Assembly (NCBI GenBank): GCA_027449805.1
Contig: DAIDKY010000004.1
Span: 10,789 to 26,065, forward strand
DNA: 15,277 nt
Direction: 5' to 3'
Source of the DNA: a bacterium
GTDB lineage: Bacteria > Patescibacteriota > Saccharimonadia > UBA4664
Shown here piece after piece: positions 1 to 5,652 of this stretch (its first letter is position 1; each line of letters opens with the position of its first letter). Both the position numbers and the translations under genes were made by a program. The notes under the pieces are model-generated. The model saw only the letters and a program-made list of their open reading frames with translations, ran no database searches and was not told the origin of the DNA.

Positions 1-449
1 CGGAGGCGAACAAAAACCGTAAGTATAATAGCGACTTTGAATTGGTTAAGGCGGTAATTCAGACCGCCCGTACCGTAATTTCAGAAGAGAAGCTGATCAA
101 GCCGTCCATACTGACAACCAGTAGATCATTGGCCGAGTCGCAGGAGTTGATCGTCCGTCTTGGTCGTATTGCTTCTGTAAAACTGGTTGAGCAGGGGAGT
201 GGTCTTTATCTGGGCAACGATACCTGGATCGAGGCCGGTTCCGATCTACTGCAGGCAAGAAAGTCTCGGCTTGAGACTCAACGCGATGAGAAGCGGGCTT
301 ACCTTAAGACACTTGAGTCTAAGCTGGCCAACGAACGCTACGTCGCCTCCGCTCCGGAAGCCGTCGTTACCGAAACTCGCGATCGTAAGGCAGAGACGCT
401 CGTGCTACTATCAAAGCTAGATGAGCAACTCGCAGACCTCCAGTCATAA
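1..449 (+). CDS. valS: Valyl-tRNA synthetase, C-terminal fragment (5' end outside window)
   Basis: This is the last ~148 codons of a reading frame already open at position 3, so the TTG at 42 is not a real start. Valyl-tRNA synthetase charges tRNA-Val with valine in the cytoplasm. The tail matches the C-terminal coiled-coil arm of ValRS, which contacts the tRNA elbow: a leucine- and charge-rich helix, then the recognisable turn LANERYVASAPEAVV (family pattern: L-x-N-E-x-F-V-x-x-A-P-E-x-V), then a second helix ending LDEQLADLQS. Before the arm lies GLYLGNDTWIEAGSDLL, which fits the junction before the arm. The catalytic domain with HIGH and KMSKS motifs is outside the window. The 3' end overlaps the next gene by 29 bp in another frame. 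Identification is from recognisable family sequence and is quite secure. Confidence 0.9.
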   Translation, partial: EANKNRKYNSDFELVKAVIQTARTVISEEKLIKPSILTTSRSLAESQELIVRLGRIASVKLVEQGSGLYLGNDTWIEAGSDLLQARKSRLETQRDEKRAYLKTLESKLANERYVASAPEAVVTETRDRKAETLVLLSKLDEQLADLQS

Positions 450-1164
450 CGTTTTATTCGGCATAGTTGCAGCAGCCGTCATAATTGTCGTGGCGGCTGT
501 TGCCGCCCTAAGCTATGGTCCGCTTGCCAGTACGAGCAGGGGATTGCTCTATACGGCAGCCTTAAACGAATATAATAATCATAACTACGCCGCAACGCTC
601 AGGCTCCTAAATTATTACCGGCCGGCATCGACTCAGAGCTTAAATCTACTGGTCAGGGCTGATCTGGAGCAGGGGAGTGTCGCGGCGGCGATCGGTCCGG
701 CCGAGTCTGCCCACAGACTGGAGCCTGCCGACACAGACACGACGCTTCTCCTTGGTGCGGCCTACGCGTTGGATCATCGCAATTCTAGCCTAATCAAGCT
801 TATTGCCGCTCAGAAGTCATCTCAGACCGCTCAGGCCCTCTCAAGCCTCAAGGCATCAGATATTGTACAAGCGCAAGAACTTTACGTTCTGGGGCTTCTC
901 CGCAGCTCTCAGAGGGTTGCTGTTGCCGTTCATCTGCCATCATCGCAACGATCAATTCTATTGGCCAACCTAATCATGGATCTTACACCGGGGAGAGCCG
1001 GGGCTATCGCTGCCACGCCTTACGCCAAGAATGCAGTCGCCCTTGACCCCACAAACCAAACGGCACAGAAGTTATACATAAGCGTTTCACGTAAAACAGG
1101 GGACTCAACCACCGCCAACCAGCAGGCTGCATTGTTGGCGCGGCTGCAGACCGGGCGTCCCTAG
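421..1164 (+). CDS. Membrane-anchored TPR-like repeat protein, function unknown
   Basis: A 247-residue protein. A short polar N terminus (MSNSQTSSHN) is followed by one strong transmembrane helix at about residues 11-35 (alanine-, valine- and isoleucine-rich), then a soluble, presumably extracytoplasmic, alpha-helical region. That region has TPR-like spacing: YTAALNEYNNHNYAATLRLLN near residues 45-65, LEPADTDTTLLLGAAYAL near 100, and ALDPTNQTAQKLYISVSRKTGD near 210-228, the last being a typical TPR B helix followed by the next A helix. No catalytic motif is visible. The ATG at 421 lies inside the end of valS (29-bp overlap) with no clear Shine-Dalgarno sequence; a TGCTACTAT extended -10-like string sits at 403-411. 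Co-transcription with valS is likely. I do not recognise a named family; a role in scaffold or envelope assembly would be a guess. Confidence 0.75.
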   Translation: MSNSQTSSHNVLFGIVAAAVIIVVAAVAALSYGPLASTSRGLLYTAALNEYNNHNYAATLRLLNYYRPASTQSLNLLVRADLEQGSVAAAIGPAESAHRLEPADTDTTLLLGAAYALDHRNSSLIKLIAAQKSSQTAQALSSLKASDIVQAQELYVLGLLRSSQRVAVAVHLPSSQRSILLANLIMDLTPGRAGAIAATPYAKNAVALDPTNQTAQKLYISVSRKTGDSTTANQQAALLARLQTGRP

Positions 1165-1217
1165 GGTCTCAGGTATCAAGGCTAGTTTAGGCCATACTCG
1201 ATACGTGATACTAAATA

Positions 1218-1285
1218 CTTGATACAAAGAAAAGCCCCCGGTTTGGGGGCTTTTCATGGCGGAGAGGGAGAGATTCGAACTCTCG
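1218..1285. repeat. Copy 1 of duplicated terminator plus tRNA-Ser 3' module
   Basis: This block reads CTTGATAC, a few bases, the 10-bp terminator hairpin, and then the acceptor and T-arm sequence of tRNA-Ser(CGA). It aligns almost base for base with 2372-2437. The differences are a few bases after GATAC, the hairpin loop (GGTTT versus ATTT) and one base before the CCA end. Confidence 0.7.
1230..1254. terminator. Bidirectional intrinsic terminator
   Basis: Perfect 10-bp inverted repeat AAAAGCCCCC / GGGGGCTTTT around a GGTTT loop. The flanking A and T tracts give a U run on both strands, so it can end the plus-strand transcript from valS and the repeat protein as well as the minus-strand tRNA-Arg/tRNA-Ser(CGA) transcript. 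It lies between those convergent units. Confidence 0.85.
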
Positions 1286-1346
1286 GAGGCCTTGCGACCT
1301 CACCGCATTTCGAGTGCGGCGCACTAGTCCACTATGCGACCTCTCC
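1257..1346 (-). tRNA. tRNA-Ser (anticodon CGA)
   Basis: Reading the minus strand, the acceptor stem GGAGAGG pairs with CCTCTCC, followed by discriminator G and an encoded CCA (1257-1259). The anticodon stem CCGCA/TGCGG encloses the loop CTCGAAA, giving anticodon CGA, which reads UCG. A long class II variable arm and the T loop TTCGAAT are present. It lies 34 bp downstream of tRNA-Arg on the same strand, so the two are probably one transcript ending at the 1230-1254 hairpin. Confidence 0.96.
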
Positions 1347-1380
1347 ATGATTTCGTGTGAAACGTCCGAATGATAATTCC

Positions 1381-1457
1381 TGGTGCGCTCGGCAGGATTC
1401 GAACCTGCGACCCCCAGCACCGCAAGCTGATGCTCTATCCAGCTGAGCTACGAGCGC
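1381..1457 (-). tRNA. tRNA-Arg (anticodon GCG)
   Basis: A 77-nt cloverleaf on the minus strand: acceptor GCGCTCG/CGAGCGC, D arm GCTC/GAGC, anticodon stem TCAGC/GCTGG (first pair T-G), loop TTGCGGT, T arm GCAGG/CCTGC with loop TTCGAAT, discriminator A and encoded CCA. The anticodon is GCG, reading CGC (and CGU by G-U wobble). A20 in the D loop and C35 fit arginine identity. In most bacteria the CGN box is read by an ACG tRNA whose A34 is converted to inosine by TadA; a G34 version is unusual. Confidence 0.95.
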
Positions 1458-1484
1458 GCACTAAGAGAGATTAGCATATTTAGC

Positions 1485-2186
1485 CTAGAAACGTAAATAG
1501 CGGGTAGCTCGTTCGACGATATCCGGCTGGCGATCAACGCGCGGCAGATATTGCGCCAAGTGACCGACGACCGCGTCGAAATCATTATCCTCAAAAAGAA
1601 TAGTAAGACGGGGCATAAAGCGCTTGGTTGGCTCGAGGTCGATTGTATGCCATGAAATATCAGGCAATACGGCAAAGGTACGAAACTCTCCGAAGGGATA
1701 ATGGTGGCCTTCGACGGTTAAACCGTCGGCGCTCAGATCATAGGTCAAGGTGCGCGGTGCGCGGCGAGCATAAACAACAATCGCAACCAGCATGACGGCA
1801 AAAACGCCCATGCTAAGCCATTGATGCGTAAAGTAAGCGATCGCTAGGAGCGCAGCGAAAGCTAGTACAAGAAGAGCATACCAGCCCGCCCCCTTGGCGT
1901 GATGGATATATTCAGACGCCTGCCAACTAAAGGTTACTTCGGCCGGAGCCGATGCCTGGTCGGGTTCCGACGGAGCAACCGTAGAGGGAGTGGGCGTCGG
2001 GTCTGGAGTCGGCTGCGCCTCGGGCTCAGGCGCAGGTGTCGGTGCGGGAACAGGGGTGGAGGAGGGCTGAGCCGGGGGCGTCGGATCAACAGGCGCAGCC
2101 TGATTAGTTGCCGGCATAACGACCGAACCCGGTGCGACTACGGCCGGATCGGCAGGCTGGGGTGTTGGATTGGCGTTTGGGTCCAC
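1485..2186 (-). CDS. Two-pass membrane protein with proline-rich N terminus and PH-like C-terminal domain, function unknown
   Basis: A 233-residue protein. Residues 1 to about 85 are low-complexity Pro/Ala/Thr/Glu (repeated PTP, PEPEAQPTPDPTPTPS), likely disordered. Two adjacent transmembrane helices follow at about 100-145 (WYALLVLAFAALLAIAYF, then MGVFAVMLVAIVVY) with a short loop between. The last ~85 residues (LTYDLSADGLTVEGHHYPFGEFRTFAV onward, split here by its beta turns) look like the beta-rich PH-like domain found after two helices in small bacterial membrane proteins; this is inferred from pattern only. The start is GTG at 2184-2186, supported by AAAGGAAA just upstream and by a promoter at 2210-2238. 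The gene points away from tRNA-Ser(TGA) and towards tRNA-Arg. No function can be assigned. Confidence 0.75.
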   Translation of the reverse strand: MDPNANPTPQPADPAVVAPGSVVMPATNQAAPVDPTPPAQPSSTPVPAPTPAPEPEAQPTPDPTPTPSTVAPSEPDQASAPAEVTFSWQASEYIHHAKGAGWYALLVLAFAALLAIAYFTHQWLSMGVFAVMLVAIVVYARRAPRTLTYDLSADGLTVEGHHYPFGEFRTFAVLPDISWHTIDLEPTKRFMPRLTILFEDNDFDAVVGHLAQYLPRVDRQPDIVERATRYLRF

Positions 2187-2209
2187 TCACAGTTTCCTTT
2201 GATGCCTAT

Positions 2210-2238
2210 ATTATCACTCTAAACTGCTCTCGATACAA
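2210..2238 (-). promoter_or_regulatory. Sigma70-type promoter for the membrane protein gene at 1485-2186
   Basis: On the minus strand TTGTAT (2238-2233) and GATAAT (2215-2210) are separated by exactly 17 bp. The predicted start site near 2203 gives a short leader containing the AAAGGAAA ribosome-binding site before the GTG. Confidence 0.5.
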
Positions 2239-2246
2239 CTTCTCGA

Positions 2247-2255
2247 TGATATACT
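2247..2255 (+). promoter_or_regulatory. Extended -10 promoter for tRNA-Ser(TGA)
   Basis: TGATATACT matches the extended -10 form TGNTATAAT with one mismatch in the hexamer. The predicted start near 2262 lies about 16 nt before the mature tRNA 5' end at 2278. No good -35 is seen. Confidence 0.45.
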
Positions 2256-2277
2256 GGTGGGCGTACCAGATGCCCGG

Positions 2278-2367
2278 GGAGGGGTGTCCGAGTGGTTTAA
2301 GGAAATAGTCTTGAAAACTATCGTACCGGCAACGGTACCGTGGGTTCGAATCCCACCCCCTCCGCCA
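2278..2367 (+). tRNA. tRNA-Ser (anticodon TGA)
   Basis: A 90-nt class II tRNA. Acceptor GGAGGGG pairs with CCCCTCC, with discriminator G and encoded CCA (2365-2367). The anticodon stem ATAGT/ACTAT surrounds the loop CTTGAAA, giving anticodon TGA, which reads UCA and other UCN codons by wobble. A long variable arm (CGTACCGGCAACGGTACC) and the T arm GTGGG/CCCAC with loop TTCGAAT are present. A hairpin terminator follows at 2383-2406. Confidence 0.96.
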
Positions 2368-2371
2368 GAGC

Positions 2372-2437
2372 CTTGATACCAGAAAAGCCCCCATTTGGGG
2401 GCTTTTCTTGGCGGAGAGGGAGAGATTCGAACTCTCG
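2372..2437. repeat. Copy 2 of duplicated terminator plus tRNA-Ser 3' module
   Basis: Near-identical to 1218-1285: CTTGATAC, the 10-bp hairpin, then the 3' part of tRNA-Ser(GCT). The identity extends beyond the terminator hairpin, so it is more than shared tRNA sequence. Confidence 0.7.
2383..2406. terminator. Bidirectional intrinsic terminator
   Basis: Perfect 10-bp inverted repeat AAAAGCCCCC / GGGGGCTTTT with loop ATTT, giving a U run in both directions. It separates the converging tRNA-Ser(TGA) on plus and tRNA-Ser(GCT) on minus. Confidence 0.87.
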
Positions 2438-2501
2438 CGGGAACTTGCGCCCCCCTACAGCATTAGCAGTGCCGCCCCTTCAGCCACTTGGGTACCTCTC
2501 C
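2409..2501 (-). tRNA. tRNA-Ser (anticodon GCT)
   Basis: Minus-strand class II tRNA. Acceptor GGAGAGG/CCTCTCC, discriminator G and encoded CCA (2409-2411). Anticodon stem CGGCA/TGCTG with loop CTGCTAA gives anticodon GCT, reading AGC and AGU. It has a long variable arm and the T loop TTCGAAT. Its acceptor and T arm are identical to tRNA-Ser(CGA) at 1257-1346. It lies 35 bp after comF on the same strand and also has its own promoter candidate. Confidence 0.96.
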
Positions 2502-2521
2502 AGGTTGATTTGAACCAGATT

Positions 2522-2550
2522 ATGATAGCTCTAAATCTAGTGTCGGGCAA
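2522..2550 (-). promoter_or_regulatory. Promoter candidate for tRNA-Ser(GCT)
   Basis: On the minus strand TTGCCC (2550-2545) and TATCAT (2527-2522) are 17 bp apart, overlapping the end of comF. The predicted start near 2515 lies about 14 nt before the tRNA 5' end. Confidence 0.45.
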
Positions 2551-3208
2551 CCGCCGCGCCCCAGACGAGTTGAGTACCATTATCGCGTAGAACACGAGCA
2601 GCTTCTTCGAGCGTCGCTCCGGTTGTCAAAACGTCATCAATAACAAGAACGAAGCGGTCACGACCCGGGCGATGACGCTTGGCGTAAAACGCCCCACGAA
2701 TCTGATTGAGCCGCTGCGTTCGATTCTGGCCAATCTGGTGAATAATACTTAATCGTAGCAAAAGTGAGCGATAGGGGAGACCTAATCGACGTGCGACGAC
2801 CCTGGCCAAATGCTCAGCTGGATTATAGCCGCGCTCATGATATCGCTGCGGCGACGTGGGGATAGCCGTTACAACCGAAAAGCCTATTCTAGTGCGAAGC
2901 ACTGCGCGGGCAATCATTGCGCCAAGAACCTCGGCCGCCCAAACGTCATTGTGATTTTTTAGACCAAGAATTAAGTCTCTGGCAGCGCCCTCATAATGGG
3001 CGATAACCGTCGTGCCACTAAGATAGCTGTAAATTTCACAACCAATACAGATCTGTCCCCGATCGTTACCCCAGTAGCAACGGTAGCAATTGGCGGAGCG
3101 TGGATTTATGGCTTTGCTTAGGCATTTTATACAAAGATACGTCCCCGGTGTACGACAGCTGCGGCAGTCTGGCGGAATGATAATTTGGCTGACTCGACCT
3201 AAGATCAT
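2537..3208 (-). CDS. comF: ComF family phosphoribosyltransferase-like protein
   Basis: A 223-residue protein, normal for the family. ComF proteins are associated with natural competence and are thought to act in the cytoplasm in handling imported single-stranded DNA. The N terminus has four zinc-finger-type CxxC pairs (C15/C18, C26/C29, C41/C44, C54/C57). The type I phosphoribosyltransferase fold follows, with RYHERGYNPAEHLAR, typical of ComF, in the middle and the PRPP-binding loop VLVIDDVLTTGAT at about 187-199 (D191, D192, T195, T196, G197, T199). I chose the ATG at 3206-3208 because AAGGAA lies about 8 nt upstream and the zinc finger begins soon after; the longer frame to 3328 would run over the start of the divergent hsp20 gene. 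With a type IV secretion-like locus next door, a role in DNA uptake is a reasonable inference. Confidence 0.88.
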   Translation of the reverse strand: MILGRVSQIIIPPDCRSCRTPGTYLCIKCLSKAINPRSANCYRCYWGNDRGQICIGCEIYSYLSGTTVIAHYEGAARDLILGLKNHNDVWAAEVLGAMIARAVLRTRIGFSVVTAIPTSPQRYHERGYNPAEHLARVVARRLGLPYRSLLLRLSIIHQIGQNRTQRLNQIRGAFYAKRHRPGRDRFVLVIDDVLTTGATLEEAARVLRDNGTQLVWGAAVARH

Positions 3209-3219
3209 GGCACGATTCC

Positions 3220-3249
3220 TTGCCTTATATCTGACAACTGACCTATAAT
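3220..3249 (+). promoter_or_regulatory. Promoter candidate for hsp20
   Basis: TTGCCT at 3220-3225 and a perfect TATAAT at 3244-3249 are separated by 18 bp. The start near 3256 would give a leader of about 62 nt before the hsp20 ATG. The site overlaps the region upstream of comF on the other strand. No CIRCE-like inverted repeat is visible. Confidence 0.45.
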
Positions 3250-3317
3250 GAGCAAAAGCTCGAACAAACACCAACCGGTCCGTTCTCACTAAAGTTAATC
3301 TGGAGATTATCCTACCC

Positions 3318-3752
3318 ATGGCAGGCAAGAAATCAGCTCCCCTGAACGATTCAGATAACGTCCTCCAGGACGACTTCCTCGATACTCCTGTAGCGGGTGA
3401 GGACGACTGGATGGCCGAAGCCGAAGGCCAATTGGCCGTCGACGTCTATCAGACCAAAGACAACGTTGTTATTAAGGCTCCGATCGCCGGCGTCACGGCC
3501 GACCGTCTCGACATCGAAGTCGCCGAAGACATCGTCAACATCCGCGGCGAGCGCGTCGAAGAGAAAGAAGTCGACCGTGAGCACTACTACGTGCAGGAAT
3601 GCTACTGGGGCTCGTTCTCCCGCTCGGTCATTCTGCCGACCTCGACGATGGCAGAGAAGGCCTCGGCAGCGCTCAAGGATGGTGTTCTAACCATTACGAT
3701 CCCTAAAGTTGCTCAGGACAAGGTCAAGAAGATCAAGGTCAAGCCGGTTTAG
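3318..3752 (+). CDS. Hsp20 / alpha-crystallin family small heat-shock protein
   Basis: A 144-residue ATP-independent chaperone that holds unfolding proteins in the cytoplasm, usually as an oligomer. An acidic N-terminal arm (about residues 1-36) is followed by an alpha-crystallin domain from LAVDVYQTKDNVVIKAPIAG to the C terminus. Clear family marks are the DIVNIRGER strand, the YVQECYWGSFSRSVILP segment and the signature ALKDGVLTITIPK near residues 118-130. The C-terminal tail (KVKKIKVKPV) is short and basic and contains an I-x-V motif. The ATG at 3318 is preceded by GGAG about 12 nt away, a rather long spacing. A strong hairpin follows at 3793-3823. No unusual features in the domain itself. 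Confidence 0.93.
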   Translation: MAGKKSAPLNDSDNVLQDDFLDTPVAGEDDWMAEAEGQLAVDVYQTKDNVVIKAPIAGVTADRLDIEVAEDIVNIRGERVEEKEVDREHYYVQECYWGSFSRSVILPTSTMAEKASAALKDGVLTITIPKVAQDKVKKIKVKPV

Positions 3753-3792
3753 AGGAGTACCTTCCCGGCTCAACCCGACCGCTAGAGAAATG

Positions 3793-3823
3793 AAAAGACC
3801 ACCGGATGCTAGGGTGGTCTTTT
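3793..3823. terminator. Bidirectional intrinsic terminator
   Basis: Perfect 11-bp inverted repeat AAAAGACCACC / GGTGGTCTTTT around a 9-nt loop, with a U run on both strands. It ends hsp20 (plus) and the converging pilin-like array (minus, last stop at 3867-3869). The AT-rich stretch 3830-3866 holds nothing else I can name. Confidence 0.85.
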
Positions 3824-3866
3824 CTTATGCTGACACGAAGTTATTAACTAACCATTAACATTTATT

Positions 3867-4229
3867 TTAAAGGATGTGGAAAGCGGTCAAAACGTAATTT
3901 ACGATTGCAAAGGCTGAGATAGATACCACTAGACCAATGATGGCATAGAGCAGGGTGTTCTTTGCCCCCTGAACTGATGCGGCATTGCCACCGGAAACAA
4001 CGTAACGTAAACCGGCGATAATTATTACGATGACGCTGATCGCACCGATAAAGAAAATCAGGGTGTTCGTTACCGTTTTGATGATAGTGGCAACATCAAA
4101 GGTGCCGAGCGACCCCTGAGCCGCGCTGGCTCCGGCACTGACATCGGACGCTAATGCACTCGCCGATAATAGAAGGCTGGCCGCAACTGCGGTTGCCGTT
4201 GCGATCGTCCTTGCGTGTATCCGACTCAT
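3867..4229 (-). CDS. TrbC/VirB2-like pilin-type protein, array member 6
   Basis: A 120-residue protein, last in transcription order of the minus-strand array. It has a cleavable-looking signal peptide (MSRIHARTIATATAVAASLL, then SASALA), a short polar stretch, and two hydrophobic helices. The first helix leads into the shared core IIAGLRYVVSGGNAASVQGA; the second reads TLLYAIIGLVVSISAFAIVNYV. This fits the VirB2/TrbC fold: two membrane helices joined by a small polar cytoplasmic loop. It is closest to member 5. Unlike the other five it has no cysteine in the N-terminal stretch. The start at 4229 is chosen because GGGAG lies about 7 nt upstream and the previous stop is 1 nt away (TAA-T-ATG); the longer open frame to 4370 is serine-rich antisense-like sequence over member 5. 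Confidence 0.82.
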   Translation of the reverse strand: MSRIHARTIATATAVAASLLLSASALASDVSAGASAAQGSLGTFDVATIIKTVTNTLIFFIGAISVIVIIIAGLRYVVSGGNAASVQGAKNTLLYAIIGLVVSISAFAIVNYVLTAFHIL

Positions 4230-4230
4230 A

Positions 4231-4644
4231 TTAGGCTCCCGTGACGCCGAGCTGCTGGAAGACGAACTGAACGAGGGCGTAGGCGGCGATAGAGATAACG
4301 ATACCAACGATGGCGTAGAGAATCGTGTTCTTGGCTCCCTGGACCTGGGCTGCGTTACCGCCCGAGACAACGTAGCGCAATCCGCCGATAATCAGGACGA
4401 TAACCGAGATAGCACCGACGCCGAAGATGAGGACATTAGAGATTGTCTGGATTAACGAAGTAACACTCAAAGTGCCGGAGACGCCGGAGGGTTGGGCACA
4501 GGCAGCGCCGGTTGCGGGATTTCCACTGGTTGCCGTAGTGCTTGAGTCACAAGTTGCGGCGGCGGCGGATTGGACCTTGATCAGGGCGAGTGTAGCGGCT
4601 TCGGCGACGATGAGGCCCGAGTATTTTAGTTTGGTGGAAATCAT
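4231..4644 (-). CDS. TrbC/VirB2-like pilin-type protein, array member 5
   Basis: A 137-residue protein with an N-terminal signal-like hydrophobic stretch (residues ~8-30, ending QSAAAATC), a polar region with two cysteines (C32, C49), and the two-helix VirB2/TrbC core with IIGGLRYVVSGGNAAQVQGA and then TILYAIVGIVISIAAYALV. Family members form the pilus or channel lining of type IV secretion systems after signal removal. It ends LGVTGA. The core is nearly the same protein sequence as member 6 but the DNA differs at many third positions, so the duplication is not very recent. It is the only array gene preceded by a real gap (4645-4725, 81 bp), where only a weak TTGGCA -35-like string is visible, so it may have some independent expression. 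GGAG lies about 11 nt before the ATG. Confidence 0.82.
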   Translation of the reverse strand: MISTKLKYSGLIVAEAATLALIKVQSAAAATCDSSTTATSGNPATGAACAQPSGVSGTLSVTSLIQTISNVLIFGVGAISVIVLIIGGLRYVVSGGNAAQVQGAKNTILYAIVGIVISIAAYALVQFVFQQLGVTGA

Positions 4645-4725
4645 GGAAGTAATAACTCCGGTTATGCTTACTTAATCTTTGCTATTAGTCTTACCACAGA
4701 TAAAACTAAATGCCAAGATCTGACC

Positions 4726-5040
4726 TTACAGTTTAAAGGCTCCGAGAACGTAATTGACGATAGCATATGCCGAGACCGAGATCACAAGACCGACGACGGC
4801 GTAGAGAATCGTATTCTTGGCATCATTAGTCGCCGACGGGTTGCCGCCCGATACAACGTAACGCAGGCCGCCGATGACGATCATGATGATCGAAGCGGCA
4901 CCGGCGATGTAGAGAATGACGTTGGTGATGGCGGCGATGGTGTCATTTAGTGAAGTGCTGGTGCATGCCGTAGTACAACTAGACTGTACGCTGTTATGAA
5001 TGGCATCGTAGGATGAAACGGCAATATGAAACAGGTTCAT
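4726..5040 (-). CDS. TrbC/VirB2-like pilin-type protein, array member 4
   Basis: A 104-residue protein with a short N-terminal segment lacking an obvious cleavable signal peptide (MNLFHIAVSSYDAIHNSVQ) and a cysteine pair C22/C26, followed by the two-helix core: MIVIGGLRYVVSGGNPSATN, then TILYAVVGLVISVSAYAIV. The start codon directly abuts the stop of member 3 (TAA then ATG), with GGGAGG inside the end of member 3 as ribosome-binding site. This arrangement suggests coupled translation at matched levels. Confidence 0.82.
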   Translation of the reverse strand: MNLFHIAVSSYDAIHNSVQSSCTTACTSTSLNDTIAAITNVILYIAGAASIIMIVIGGLRYVVSGGNPSATNDAKNTILYAVVGLVISVSAYAIVNYVLGAFKL

Positions 5041-5355
5041 TTAGAATAACCTCCCGGTAATAAAGACCACGATCGCATAGGCGGATCCAGACACTACGAG
5101 GCCAATAGCTGCATAGAGGATCGTCTCGCGTGCCTGCTTAGTACGCGACGGGTTTCCGCCGGAGAAAATATACTGCAAACCACCGACAACAATAAATATA
5201 ACTGCTAGGAAACCGAGAACAAACAGACCGAGATTAGTAAAGTTGACGAGCGCATCAGTTAAGTTGTTTGTCGAGTTTGGTATACCTGCGCCGCCGGCAG
5301 AAACACAGAAGTTTGGATCAGTACAGGCAAGTAGTAAATGAATGGGGGAGACCAT
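5041..5355 (-). CDS. TrbC/VirB2-like pilin-type protein, array member 3
   Basis: A 104-residue protein. The N terminus is short with C11 and C17, then a polar, asparagine-rich stretch, then two helices with the core IVVGGLQYIFSGGNPSRTKQ and ILYAAIGLVVSGSAYAIV. The interhelical loop is more basic (RTKQAR) than in the other members. The ATG abuts the TAG of member 2; GGGGAAG lies about 6 nt upstream. No ordinary signal peptide is seen, so the N terminus probably crosses with helix 1. Confidence 0.82.
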   Translation of the reverse strand: MVSPIHLLLACTDPNFCVSAGGAGIPNSTNNLTDALVNFTNLGLFVLGFLAVIFIVVGGLQYIFSGGNPSRTKQARETILYAAIGLVVSGSAYAIVVFITGRLF

Positions 5356-5652
5356 CTAAAACTTCCCCGCCAAGAAGGTTACGATACTATAAGCCAAACC
5401 GGCGATAATGAGCCCGACAATCGCATTGGTTAGGATATCTTTGGCGCGTTTGATGTTACTGGGATTACCGGCCGAGATAACGTAGAAAATACCGCCGACG
5501 ACGATAAATATCACGGCTAGAGCACCGGCGAACCAGATGCCGATCCGAATAGCGTTAGCAATAACCTTGAGAACATCTTGCGCGCTGCAGCTGGGGCTAC
5601 AGACGCCATCATAAATGCCTGGAACGACAGAGGAGGCAAGCAAGGCGATCAT
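5356..5652 (-). CDS. TrbC/VirB2-like pilin-type protein, array member 2
   Basis: The smallest member, 98 residues. Short N terminus with a cysteine pair C18/C22 (GVCSPSCSAQ), then two hydrophobic helices with the core IVVGGIFYVISAGNPSNIKR and the second helix NAIVGLIIAGLAYSIVTFL. The SAGNP form of the core resembles member 1 rather than members 3-6, which have SGGN. The start overlaps the stop of member 1 by 4 bp (ATGA), a classic coupling arrangement. Confidence 0.82.
   Translation of the reverse strand: MIALLASSVVPGIYDGVCSPSCSAQDVLKVIANAIRIGIWFAGALAVIFIVVGGIFYVISAGNPSNIKRAKDILTNAIVGLIIAGLAYSIVTFLAGKF

Noticed and set aside
42..449. Complete small gene starting at TTG 42
   Set aside because: The frame is open from position 3 and the sequence is the C-terminal arm of valyl-tRNA synthetase, so the TTG is an internal leucine codon.
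1899..2222. Arginine- and glycine-rich plus-strand ORF opposite the proline-rich membrane protein
   Set aside because: It is the antisense reading of a proline/alanine-rich coding region; its composition is what such a complement gives and it has no start signals.
3209..3328. N-terminal extension of comF to an ATG at 3328
   Set aside because: It would overlap the hsp20 start, adds a basic stretch not typical of ComF, and the ATG at 3208 has AAGGAA upstream and begins just ahead of the zinc finger.
4230..4370. N-terminal extension of pilin-like member 6
   Set aside because: It is serine- and proline-rich sequence lying over the coding end of member 5; the ATG at 4229 gives a proper signal peptide and ribosome-binding site.
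4645..4725. Separate promoter in the one gap of the pilin-like array
   Set aside because: A TTGGCA is present on the minus strand at 4716-4711, but the hexamer 17 bp downstream (TAAGAC) matches the -10 consensus poorly, so I do not annotate it.
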